Below, in pieces: positions 30,057-38,854 of a stretch of 38,854 bases of DNA. Both the position numbers and the translations under genes were made by a program. The stretch comes from Ectopseudomonas composti. GTDB lineage: Bacteria > Pseudomonadota > Gammaproteobacteria > Pseudomonadales > Pseudomonadaceae. Where the stretch lies: positions 1 to 38,854 of the forward strand of contig NZ_FOWP01000015.1 in the NCBI RefSeq assembly GCF_900115475.1, in the 5' to 3' direction. Under the pieces are notes generated by a model. The model saw only the letters and a program-made list of their open reading frames with translations. It searched no databases and was not told where the DNA came from. The first letter of the stretch is position 1; each line of letters starts with the position of its first letter.

Positions 30057-31402
30057 TGGCCGCCTATGAGATGAACTTTGACGGTCTGGTCGGGCCGACT
30101 CACAACTACGGTGGGTTGTCCTACGGCAACGTGGCTTCGCAGAGCAACAGTCAAGCGGCATCCAATCCCAAGGAGGCTGCCAAGCAAGGCCTGGCGAAGA
30201 TGAAGGCTTTGATGGATATGGGCTTCAAGCAGGGCGTACTGGCCCCGCAGGAGCGTCCGGATGTCGCCGCACTGCGTCGCCTGGGCTTTACCGGCAGCGA
30301 TGTCGAGGTGATCCAGCGCGCGGCGCGTGAGGCCATGCCACTGCTGGTGGCGAGCTGCTCGGCCTCGAGCATGTGGACGGCCAATGCCTGCACCGTCAGC
30401 CCCAGCGCCGACACGGCGGACGGGCGCGTGCACTTCACCGCGGCCAACCTCAATTGCAAATTCCACCGCAGCATCGAGCACCCGACCACCAGCCGTGTGC
30501 TGCAGGCGATGTTCGCCAATGACGGGCACTTCGCTCATCACCCGGCGCTGCCGGCGGTGGCGCAGTTCGGTGACGAAGGCGCGGCTAACCACACGCGCTT
30601 CTGCAAGGGTTATGGCGACGCCGGGGTGGAGTTCTTCGTCTATGGCCGCAGCGCCTTTGATACTCGCTATCCTGCACCGGCGCGCTATCCGGCGCGACAG
30701 ACCCTGGAGGCCAGCCAGGCGGTTGCTCGTCTGCATGGTTTGAGCGAGGCAGGCGTGGTCTATGCCCAGCAGAATCCGGCAGTGATCGATCAGGGTGTGT
30801 TTCACAACGACGTGATTGCCGTCGGCAATGGCGAGGTGCTGTTCTATCACCAGGACGCCTTCCTCGATACTGACAAGGTACTGACCGAGCTGGGCGACAA
30901 ATTGGCTCGTCGCGGTGGCAACTTCCAGGCTGTATGTGTGCCGGGCTCCGCCGTCAGCGTGCAGGACGCGGTGCGCTCCTACCTGTTCAACAGCCAGCTG
31001 CTGAGCCGTGCCGATGGCAGCATGCTGCTGGTGGTGCCGGAGGAGTGCCGCAACAACCCCAGCGTCTGGCGTTATCTGCAACAGCTGACCGCCAGCGGCG
31101 GGCCGATCCGCGAGGTGCGCGTGTTCGACCTCAAGCAGAGCATGCAGAACGGCGGTGGGCCGGCATGCCTGCGCCTGCGCGTGGCGCTCAACGAGCAGGA
31201 GCTGGCTGCGGTCAATCCGGGCGTGGTGATGAGCGACGCGCTGCACGATACTCTGGTGGCCTGGGTCGACAAGCATTACCGCGACCGTTTGAGCGAAGCC
31301 GATCTGGCCGACCCGCAATTGCTGACCGAATGCCGCACGGCATTGGATGAACTGACGCAGATCCTTACACTGGGCTCGGTCTATCCTTTCCAGATAGCCT
31401 GA
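30056..31402 (+). CDS. aruB: N-succinylarginine dihydrolase AruB
   Basis: A 448-residue enzyme that releases two ammonia and CO2 from N2-succinylarginine to give succinylornithine, second step of the pathway. The guanidino-modifying active site can be placed as Glu174 (FGDEGAANHTR), His250 (QGVFHNDV) and Cys371 (NGGGPACLRLRV). FDGLVGPTHNYGGLS is the family N-terminus. The ATG at 30056 is preferred; a GTG at 30053 is also in frame and would overlap aruD by four bases. Confidence 0.95.
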   Translation: MAAYEMNFDGLVGPTHNYGGLSYGNVASQSNSQAASNPKEAAKQGLAKMKALMDMGFKQGVLAPQERPDVAALRRLGFTGSDVEVIQRAAREAMPLLVASCSASSMWTANACTVSPSADTADGRVHFTAANLNCKFHRSIEHPTTSRVLQAMFANDGHFAHHPALPAVAQFGDEGAANHTRFCKGYGDAGVEFFVYGRSAFDTRYPAPARYPARQTLEASQAVARLHGLSEAGVVYAQQNPAVIDQGVFHNDVIAVGNGEVLFYHQDAFLDTDKVLTELGDKLARRGGNFQAVCVPGSAVSVQDAVRSYLFNSQLLSRADGSMLLVVPEECRNNPSVWRYLQQLTASGGPIREVRVFDLKQSMQNGGGPACLRLRVALNEQELAAVNPGVVMSDALHDTLVAWVDKHYRDRLSEADLADPQLLTECRTALDELTQILTLGSVYPFQIA

Positions 31403-31428
31403 ACCTGACCTCGATTCCCGGAGATTTT

Positions 31429-31707
31429 ATGAGCGACGCGCTGCAACTGATTCTTGAAGACAACGATGGCACCCAACTGGAAACCTCCTGCAGCCGCTTT
31501 GCTGTGGTTTGGCAGGGCAAGGAACTGTGGGTCCAGGCCATTGGCGATCAGTTGCTGATCGGCGTCGACGTGGAGGAGGGTGACACCGAGTACGTCAACC
31601 TGCTGCTGCGTCCGCAGGCCACCAACCTGGTCAGCCTGCAACTGGAAATGGAGCCGATGATCGCCGACGAGGACGATCATGTTCATGGCCCGGACTGCAA
31701 CCACTGA
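31429..31707 (+). CDS. Conserved 92-residue protein of the aru cluster, function unknown
   Basis: A small acidic protein beginning MSDALQLILEDNDGTQLE, with a His/Asp/Cys-rich tail (DEDDHVHGPDCNH) that could bind a metal (inference). A similar small gene occupies the same position between aruB and aruE in PAO1, sometimes labelled topoisomerase II without basis that I know. CCCGGAG lies six to eight bases before the start. Conserved position suggests a role linked to arginine breakdown. Confidence 0.82.
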   Translation: MSDALQLILEDNDGTQLETSCSRFAVVWQGKELWVQAIGDQLLIGVDVEEGDTEYVNLLLRPQATNLVSLQLEMEPMIADEDDHVHGPDCNH

Positions 31708-31717
31708 TCGAACCTTA

Positions 31718-31771
31718 TAGGGTGGGCCGTTGTTGGTGGGCTGAAGCGGAGTGCCGCCCGGCCCACCCTAC
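31718..31771. repeat. REP doublet of the TAGGGTGGGC family
   Basis: Bounded by TAGGGTGGGC (31718-31727) and GCCCACCCTA (31761-31770), with inner GTTGGTGGGCTGAAGCGGAG. It is the reverse-oriented relative of 16245-16319. It lies between the small conserved gene and aruE, 28 bases before the aruE start. Confidence 0.85.
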
Positions 31772-31798
31772 AAAAATGCTGCGAACCAAGGAGTCCCC

Positions 31799-32812
31799 AT
31801 GCTTGCCCTCGGCAAACTGCTTGAACTGACCCTGGCCGGCCACGAGCCGTCGGCGAAGATTCAACTGACGCCCGATGGCACGCGTCTGCGCTGGCTCGAT
31901 GAAGGCGCGCTGGAGGTGACTCCGCCAGCCGCGCGCGACAATGGCCTCGACCTGCTGCTGTCGGCCGGCGTCCACGGCAACGAAACCGCGCCGATCGAAC
32001 TGCTCGACCGCCTGTTGCGCGGCATCGCGCGCAACGAACTGCATCCGGCGGCGCGTATTCTCTTTTTGTTCGGCAATCCCGAGGCCATGCGCCGCGGCGA
32101 GCGCTATGTCGAGCAGGACCTCAATCGCCTGTTCAGCGGTCGTCACGAGCAGTCCAGTGGCTTCGAAGCGATTCGTGCCTGCGACCTGGAGCACCTGGTC
32201 ACGACCTTCTTCGGCAAGCAAAGCGGCCGCACCCGCCTGCATTACGACCTGCATACCGCTATTCGTGGCTCGAAGATCGAGCAGTTCGCCCTTTATCCCT
32301 GGCAAGAGGGGCGTGCGCATTCCCGTCGCGAGCTGGAGCGTCTGCGCGCTGCCGGTATCGAGGCGGTGCTGCTGCAGAACAAGTCGTCGATCACCTTCAG
32401 CGCCTTTACCTACGCGCAGCTCGGCGCCGAGGCCTTCACCCTGGAGCTGGGCAAGGCGCGTGCCTTCGGCCAGAACGAGCTGGTCAGCCTCGACCTGTTG
32501 GAGAATGCGCTGCACGCGCTGATCGAAGGGCGCGAAGTGATCACTGGCGAGCCGACGCTCGATGGCATGCAGCTGTTCGCCGTGTCGCGCGAGGTGATCA
32601 AGCACAGCGACAGCTTCCAACTGCACTTGCCGGCCGATATCGAGAATTTCACCGAGCTGGAGCCCGGTTATCTGCTGGCCGAGGACATCGCCGACAGCCG
32701 GTGGGTGGTGGAGGAGCAGGGCGCGCGCATCATCTTCCCCAATCCCAAGGTCAAGAACGGCCATCGCGCCGCCATCCTGATCGTCCCTGACGACGGTGCC
32801 GGTTTGGTGTAG
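31799..32812 (+). CDS. astE: Succinylglutamate desuccinylase AruE (AstE)
   Basis: A 337-residue zinc hydrolase of the AstE/aspartoacylase family, the last step: succinylglutamate to succinate and glutamate. Zinc ligands His59 and Glu62 are in SAGVHGNETAPIE and His152 in LHYDLHTAIRG; the general base is Glu216 in FTLELGKAR. The ATG at 31799 follows AAGGAG with a six-base spacer. The stop codon TAG belongs to the GTAG head of the following REP doublet, so the last residue or residues may be altered by the insertion. Confidence 0.94.
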   Translation: MLALGKLLELTLAGHEPSAKIQLTPDGTRLRWLDEGALEVTPPAARDNGLDLLLSAGVHGNETAPIELLDRLLRGIARNELHPAARILFLFGNPEAMRRGERYVEQDLNRLFSGRHEQSSGFEAIRACDLEHLVTTFFGKQSGRTRLHYDLHTAIRGSKIEQFALYPWQEGRAHSRRELERLRAAGIEAVLLQNKSSITFSAFTYAQLGAEAFTLELGKARAFGQNELVSLDLLENALHALIEGREVITGEPTLDGMQLFAVSREVIKHSDSFQLHLPADIENFTELEPGYLLAEDIADSRWVVEEQGARIIFPNPKVKNGHRAAILIVPDDGAGLV

Positions 32813-32872
32813 CCCGGATGCAATCCGGGAGATAACGTGGTATGCGCCATCCCCGGATTTCATCCGGGCTAC
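32809..32872. repeat. REP doublet supplying the astE stop codon
   Basis: Perfect 12-base ends GTAGCCCGGATG (32809-32820) and CATCCGGGCTAC (32861-32872) with inner CAATCCGGG/CCCCGGATT. Same family as 24742-24798. The TAG of its head is the in-frame stop of astE. Confidence 0.92.
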
Positions 32873-32901
32873 GTTATTGGCGTGGCGCCTGTAGGTACGG
32901 C

Positions 32902-32974
32902 GTAGGAGCGGCTTCAGCCGCGATCCGCTCTTCTCGCTTCGCGGCTGAAGCGCAATGCCGCCCAGCCGCTCCTA
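32902..32974. repeat. REP doublet upstream of the threonine aldolase gene
   Basis: GTAGGAGCGGCTTCAGCCGC at 32902-32921 with an inverted partner made of CGCGGCTGAAGCG (about 32940-32952) and AGCCGCTCCTA (32964-32974). A further REP family, related to but distinct from the GTAGGAGCGAGC type. Confidence 0.8.
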
Positions 32975-33079
32975 TTGTGCCGGTTCGCGTTCCGCTCGAT
33001 TTCGCGTCAACTGTATCTTGTGGGGGGCTTCGCCACCTCTTTAGCATGGGCCTTTCGCCAATTGCCGGGAAAGCCTGTC

Positions 33080-34084
33080 ATGCCCCTGATCGACCTGCGT
33101 AGCGACACCGTCACCCAACCCACTGCTGCCATGCGCGACGCCATGATGGCTGCCGAGCTGGGCGATGACGTGTATGGCGAAGACCCCACGGTCAATCGGC
33201 TGGAGACCTGGCTGGCCAATGAACTGGGCTTCGACGCGGCGCTGTTCGTTCCCACAGGTACCATGAGCAACCTGCTTGGCCTGATGGCCCACTGCGAACG
33301 CGGTGACGAATACATCGTCGGTCAGCAAGCGCACACCTATAAATACGAAGGCGGCGGTGCGGCCGTGCTCGGTTCCATCCAGCCGCAGCCGATCGACGGT
33401 GACGTTGACGGTTCATTGGACCTGGCCAAGGTCGAAGCGGCGATCAAGCAGGACGACTTCCACTTCGCTCGTACCCGTTTGCTGGCCCTGGAAAACACCA
33501 TGCAGGGCAAGGTGCTGCCGCTCGATTACCTGGCTGCCGCCCGCGAGCTGACTCGCCGTCGTGGCTTGAGCTTGCACCTCGATGGCGCCCGCCTGTACAA
33601 CGCGGCGGTCAAGCTCGGTGTGCCGGCGCGCGCGATCACCCAGCACTTCGATTCGGTCTCGGTATGCTTGTCCAAGGGGCTCGGTGCGCCGGTCGGTTCG
33701 GTGCTCTGCGGCAGCACAGTGCTGATCGCCAAGGCGCGGCGTCTGCGCAAGATGGTCGGCGGCGGTATGCGTCAGGCGGGTGTGCTGGCGGCGGCCGGAC
33801 TTTATGCGCTGCAACACCAGGTTCAGCGCCTGGACGAGGATCATGCCAAGGCGGCGCATCTGGGTCAGGCGCTGGCTGAGCTGGGCTACAGCGTCGAGCC
33901 GGTGCAGACCAATATGGTCTACGTGCAGCTCGGTGAGCGCGCTAGCCAGCTCAAGGCCTTCATGGCCGACCGCAACATTGCAGTCACTGCTGCGCCACGC
34001 CTGCGGCTGATCACCCACCTGGATGTCGGCAGCGCTGATATCGAGCTGGTGATTGAGGCGTTCGCCGCTTTTCGCTCGATCTAA
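33080..34084 (+). CDS. ltaE: Low-specificity L-threonine aldolase
   Basis: A 334-residue PLP enzyme that splits threonine and related beta-hydroxy amino acids to glycine and an aldehyde. The PLP lysine is Lys199 in VCLSKGLGAPVGS; Asp168 in LHLDGARLYNA and His85 in QQAHTYKYEGGG are conserved active-site positions. RSDTVTQPTAAMRDAM and DDVYGEDPTVNRLE are the family N-terminus and fix the start at 33080; the ribosome site is poor. It sits between aruE and alaS as in PAO1 but its biochemical link to them is not clear. Confidence 0.92.
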   Translation: MPLIDLRSDTVTQPTAAMRDAMMAAELGDDVYGEDPTVNRLETWLANELGFDAALFVPTGTMSNLLGLMAHCERGDEYIVGQQAHTYKYEGGGAAVLGSIQPQPIDGDVDGSLDLAKVEAAIKQDDFHFARTRLLALENTMQGKVLPLDYLAAARELTRRRGLSLHLDGARLYNAAVKLGVPARAITQHFDSVSVCLSKGLGAPVGSVLCGSTVLIAKARRLRKMVGGGMRQAGVLAAAGLYALQHQVQRLDEDHAKAAHLGQALAELGYSVEPVQTNMVYVQLGERASQLKAFMADRNIAVTAAPRLRLITHLDVGSADIELVIEAFAAFRSI

Positions 34085-34208
34085 GTAGTAACCGCAGCGT
34101 CCGATAGGCGCTTGCTATCAACAAGGCACTAGCCGCGCGCGGTAGGCCCGATATAATGCGGCCCTTTGCCGGCTTTTGCCGTGGCCGCCTGATTCCGTGG
34201 ATATCCCT

Positions 34209-36833
<2,625 letters not shown>

Positions 36834-36848
36834 CGAGCGAGAAAGCGG

Positions 36849-36878
36849 GGCCCGCATTGCGTCCGGCGGGCCTTGGCA
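36849..36878 (+). terminator. Hairpin after alaS
   Basis: GGCCCGC (36849-36855) pairs with GCGGGCC (36866-36872) around a 10-base loop, 16 bases after the alaS stop. It is followed by TTGGCAG with no proper T run, so it is a weak or Rho-assisted terminator at best. Confidence 0.4.
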
Positions 36879-36935
36879 GTATGACCCGATGCGGGTTTAA
36901 TGGGCGCCCTTCGAGGAATCAGGCGGCTTTTTGAA

Positions 36936-38174
36936 ATGGCTTTGATCGTACAGAAGTTTGGGGGCACCTCCGTCGGCACCATCGAGCGTATTGCGCAGGT
37001 GGCCGAGAAGGTGAAGAAGTTCCGCGAGAACGGTGACGACATCGTCGTCGTGGTTTCCGCCATGAGCGGCGAAACCAACCGCCTGATCGATCTGGCCAAA
37101 CAGATCACCGACGGCGAGCCGGTTGCGCGTGAGCTGGATGTCATGGTGTCCACCGGTGAGCAGGTGACCATTGCCCTGCTGGCAATGGCGCTGATCAAGC
37201 GCGGTGTGCCGGCGGTGTCCTACACCGGCAACCAGGTGCGCATCCTCACCGACAGCGCGCACAACAAGGCGCGCATTCTGCAGATCGATGACCAGAAGAT
37301 TCGTGCCGACCTCAAGGCTGGTCGCGTAGTGGTCGTCGCCGGCTTCCAGGGTGTCGATGAGCACGGCAGCATCACTACTCTCGGCCGAGGCGGTTCCGAT
37401 ACCACTGGTGTGGCCCTGGCTGCGGCGCTGAAAGCCGATGAGTGCCAGATCTACACCGACGTCGATGGTGTCTATACCACCGACCCGCGCGTGGTGCCCA
37501 AGGCCCAGCGTCTGGAGAAGATCACCTTCGAAGAGATGCTGGAAATGGCCAGCCTCGGTTCCAAGGTGTTGCAGATTCGCTCGGTGGAATTCGCCGGCAA
37601 ATACAACGTCCCGCTGCGCGTCCTGCACAGCTTCCAGGAGGGGCCGGGCACCCTCATTACCCTTGATGAAGAGGAATCCATGGAACAGCCGATCATTTCC
37701 GGCATCGCTTTCAACCGCGACGAAGCCAAGCTGACCATCCGTGGGGTACCGGATATCCCTGGCATTGCCTTCAAGATTCTCGGCCCGATCAGCGCTGCCA
37801 ACATCGAAGTGGACATGATCGTGCAGAATGTCTCGCACGATAACACCACCGATTTCACCTTTACCGTGCACCGCAACGACTACAACAACGCCCTGAGCGT
37901 GCTGCAGAAAACTGCAGACGAGCTGGGTGCTCGTGAAGTAGTGGGCGACACCAACATCGCCAAGGTATCTATCGTTGGTGTCGGCATGCGTTCTCATGCG
38001 GGGGTTGCCAGCCGCATGTTCGAGGCCCTGGCCAAGGAGACCATCAATATCCAGATGATCTCCACCTCCGAGATCAAGGTGTCCGTGGTGATCGAAGAGA
38101 AGTACCTGGAGCTGGCGGTACGCGCGCTGCATACCGCCTTCGAGCTGGATGCCCCAGCCCGGCAGGGCGAGTGA
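36936..38174 (+). CDS. lysC: Aspartate kinase LysC
   Basis: A 412-residue aspartokinase, first step of lysine, threonine and methionine synthesis. The kinase domain begins MALIVQKFGGTSVGTIERI and holds SGETNRLIDLA, LGRGGSDTTGVALAAAL and TDVDGVYTTDPR. Two ACT domains follow from about residue 265 and bind the feedback inhibitors. An internal GAGGAATCC-ATG at codon 249 could start a separate regulatory subunit, listed next. The start at 36936 is the family start, with AGGCGG upstream. Confidence 0.96.
   Translation: MALIVQKFGGTSVGTIERIAQVAEKVKKFRENGDDIVVVVSAMSGETNRLIDLAKQITDGEPVARELDVMVSTGEQVTIALLAMALIKRGVPAVSYTGNQVRILTDSAHNKARILQIDDQKIRADLKAGRVVVVAGFQGVDEHGSITTLGRGGSDTTGVALAAALKADECQIYTDVDGVYTTDPRVVPKAQRLEKITFEEMLEMASLGSKVLQIRSVEFAGKYNVPLRVLHSFQEGPGTLITLDEEESMEQPIISGIAFNRDEAKLTIRGVPDIPGIAFKILGPISAANIEVDMIVQNVSHDNTTDFTFTVHRNDYNNALSVLQKTADELGAREVVGDTNIAKVSIVGVGMRSHAGVASRMFEALAKETINIQMISTSEIKVSVVIEEKYLELAVRALHTAFELDAPARQGE
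37680..38174 (+). CDS. lysC: Possible internal translation of the LysC beta subunit
   Basis: In frame within lysC, AAGAGGAATCC precedes an ATG (codon 249) with a good six-base spacer. Translation from it gives a 164-residue protein, MEQPIISGIAFNRDEAK onward, made of the two ACT domains. Corynebacterium and Bacillus alpha2beta2 aspartokinases make their beta subunit from an internal start at the equivalent place. Whether it is used here is inference. Confidence 0.5.
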   Translation: MEQPIISGIAFNRDEAKLTIRGVPDIPGIAFKILGPISAANIEVDMIVQNVSHDNTTDFTFTVHRNDYNNALSVLQKTADELGAREVVGDTNIAKVSIVGVGMRSHAGVASRMFEALAKETINIQMISTSEIKVSVVIEEKYLELAVRALHTAFELDAPARQGE

Positions 38175-38186
38175 TTCCACTGATTT

Positions 38187-38222
38187 GAAAGGCGCGGCTG
38201 GTTCCGCGCCTTTCGTCTTTTT
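38187..38222 (+). terminator. Rho-independent terminator after lysC
   Basis: A perfect 11-base stem, GAAAGGCGCGG (38187-38197) and CCGCGCCTTTC (38204-38214), with a six-base loop, followed by GTCTTTTT. It lies 13 bases after the lysC stop and separates lysC from rsmA. Confidence 0.9.
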
Positions 38223-38235
38223 GACTAGCATGCGG

Positions 38236-38264
38236 GAACTTTCTTTCTGTGCGGGCTGGTCAAT
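38236..38264 (+). promoter_or_regulatory. Possible AlgU (sigma-E type) promoter of rsmA
   Basis: GAACTT (38236-38241) is the exact extracytoplasmic sigma -35 element. TCAAT (38260-38264) follows after 18 bases; the consensus is TCTGA after 16-17, so the match is partial. AlgU control of rsmA is known in P. aeruginosa, which raises the chance that this is real. Confidence 0.4.
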
Positions 38265-38365
38265 ACTTGGGTGGAGGCTTTCAGGCTTGATTTAGCGGGA
38301 AGCTGGCACCATTTTCTTTTTTGCAGACTGTTGTCCTGAAAAATGTAATCCGTGAGGAGAAAGGA

Positions 38366-38551
38366 ATGCTGATTCTGACTCGCCGGGTCGGAGAGACCCT
38401 GATGGTCGGTGATGATGTGACTGTCACCGTGTTGGGTGTGAAAGGCAATCAGGTGCGCATTGGTGTCAATGCGCCGAAAGAGGTTGCCGTACACCGTGAA
38501 GAAATCTACCAACGCATCCAGAAAGAGAAGGGTGACGAACCAAGCCACTAA
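38366..38551 (+). CDS. rsmA: Carbon storage/secondary metabolism regulator RsmA (CsrA)
   Basis: A 61-residue RNA-binding global regulator of full standard length: [17 protein letters not shown] at the start, [19 protein letters not shown] at the end. The RNA-contact residues Leu4, Arg6 and Arg44 are present. It binds GGA motifs in leaders and blocks ribosome entry. GAGGAGAAAGGA just before the start has two such GGA motifs, a possible self-control site. It has its own promoter after the lysC terminator and is followed by two tRNA genes. Confidence 0.97.
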
Positions 38552-38570
38552 TTTTTCTACAAATTTTTGT

Positions 38571-38598
38571 TTGCAAACGGGGAAAACATGTTTATCAT
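38571..38598 (+). promoter_or_regulatory. Promoter of the tRNA-Ser gene
   Basis: TTGCAA (38571-38576), 16 bases, TATCAT (38593-38598), followed by a GC-rich stretch GCGCCCCG typical of the discriminator of stable-RNA promoters. The tRNA begins 15 bases beyond the -10. Confidence 0.6.
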
Positions 38599-38612
38599 GC
38601 GCCCCGTGTTGC

Positions 38613-38703
38613 GGAGAGGTGGCCGAGTGGCCGAAGGCGCTCCCCTGCTAAGGGAGTACACCTCAAAAGGGTGTCGGGGGTTCGAATCCCCCCTTCTCCG
38701 CCA
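38613..38703 (+). tRNA. tRNA-Ser (anticodon GCT)
   Basis: A 91-base class II tRNA including an encoded CCA end. The acceptor GGAGAGG pairs with the 3' segment before G-CCA. The anticodon stem CTCCC/GGGAG encloses CT-GCT-AA. A long variable arm and the T loop GGTTCGAATCC are present. It reads AGC/AGU codons. Confidence 0.96.
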
Positions 38704-38774
38704 TTATTCAGCGAGTCGGGCGTAAGTCAGGCTGGCGAATCAACCAGAGGTGATCTGGTATAAAAGCACCGACC

Positions 38775-38851
38775 GGACTCATAGCTCAGCTGGATAGAGT
38801 ACTCGGCTACGAACCGAGCGGTCGGAGGTTCGAATCCTCCTGAGTCCGCCA
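38775..38851 (+). tRNA. tRNA-Arg (anticodon ACG)
   Basis: A 77-base tRNA with encoded CCA. The acceptor GGACTCA pairs with TGAGTCC, the anticodon stem CTCGG/CCGAG encloses CT-ACG-AA, and the T loop GGTTCGAATCC is standard. The A of ACG is expected to be changed to inosine, reading CGU/CGC/CGA. TATAAA at 38759-38764 could be its -10, without a clear -35; it may be co-transcribed with tRNA-Ser. Confidence 0.96.
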
Positions 38852-38854
38852 TAT

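Overview
The window looks like a chromosomal segment of a Pseudomonas in the broad sense, most like the mendocina/pseudoalcaligenes/alcaligenes (Ectopseudomonas) side of the genus. It is GC-rich. The right half follows the gene order I know from P. aeruginosa PAO1: aotJ-aotQ-aotM-aotP-argR, aruC-aruF-aruG-aruD-aruB, a 92-residue conserved protein, aruE, a threonine aldolase, alaS, lysC, rsmA, tRNA-Ser, tRNA-Arg. The species assignment is an inference; no rRNA or other marker gene is present.

Left part (1-8785): a mixed, accessory-looking stretch of single genes. It holds the end of an IS1182-like transposase, an alpha/beta hydrolase, a small basic protein overlapping a low-molecular-weight tyrosine phosphatase that has no visible start codon, a Nudix hydrolase, an AI-2E-type membrane protein, a SAM methyltransferase, a GFA-type zinc protein, a divergent LysE exporter/LysR regulator pair, a DUF7079-like protein and an amidase.

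Middle (8786-19740): a complete-looking Xcp-type type II secretion locus. gspC-gspD (xcpP-xcpQ) run leftward. gspE-F-G-H-I-J-K-L-M (xcpR-xcpZ) run rightward from a shared 236-base divergent control region that carries a perfect 7-1-7 palindrome. Palindromic REP doublets (REPINs) sit between gspG and gspH and between gspI and gspJ. A REP doublet also supplies the gspM stop codon.

Right part (19741-34084): arginine uptake (AotJQMP), the arginine-responsive regulator ArgR, and the arginine succinyltransferase pathway (AruC, AruF, AruG, AruD, AruB, AruE). ArgR operators can be read directly upstream of aotJ and aruC. In both, the conserved half-site lies exactly 37 bases from the -10 hexamer. Two related MITE-like elements lie inside the aot-argR region: one between aotJ and aotQ, the other ending one base before the argR start codon. 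The aotO gene found between aotM and aotP in PAO1 is absent.

End (34209-38854): alaS, lysC (with an internal ribosome site and start that could make a separate regulatory beta subunit), a strong terminator, rsmA/csrA, tRNA-Ser(GCT) and tRNA-Arg(ACG).

I saw no CRISPR array, no recognisable defence island and no clearly new multi-gene system. The most unusual content is the repeat landscape: at least five REP doublet families plus two MITE-like elements placed at functionally sensitive points such as start codons, stop codons and operon joints.
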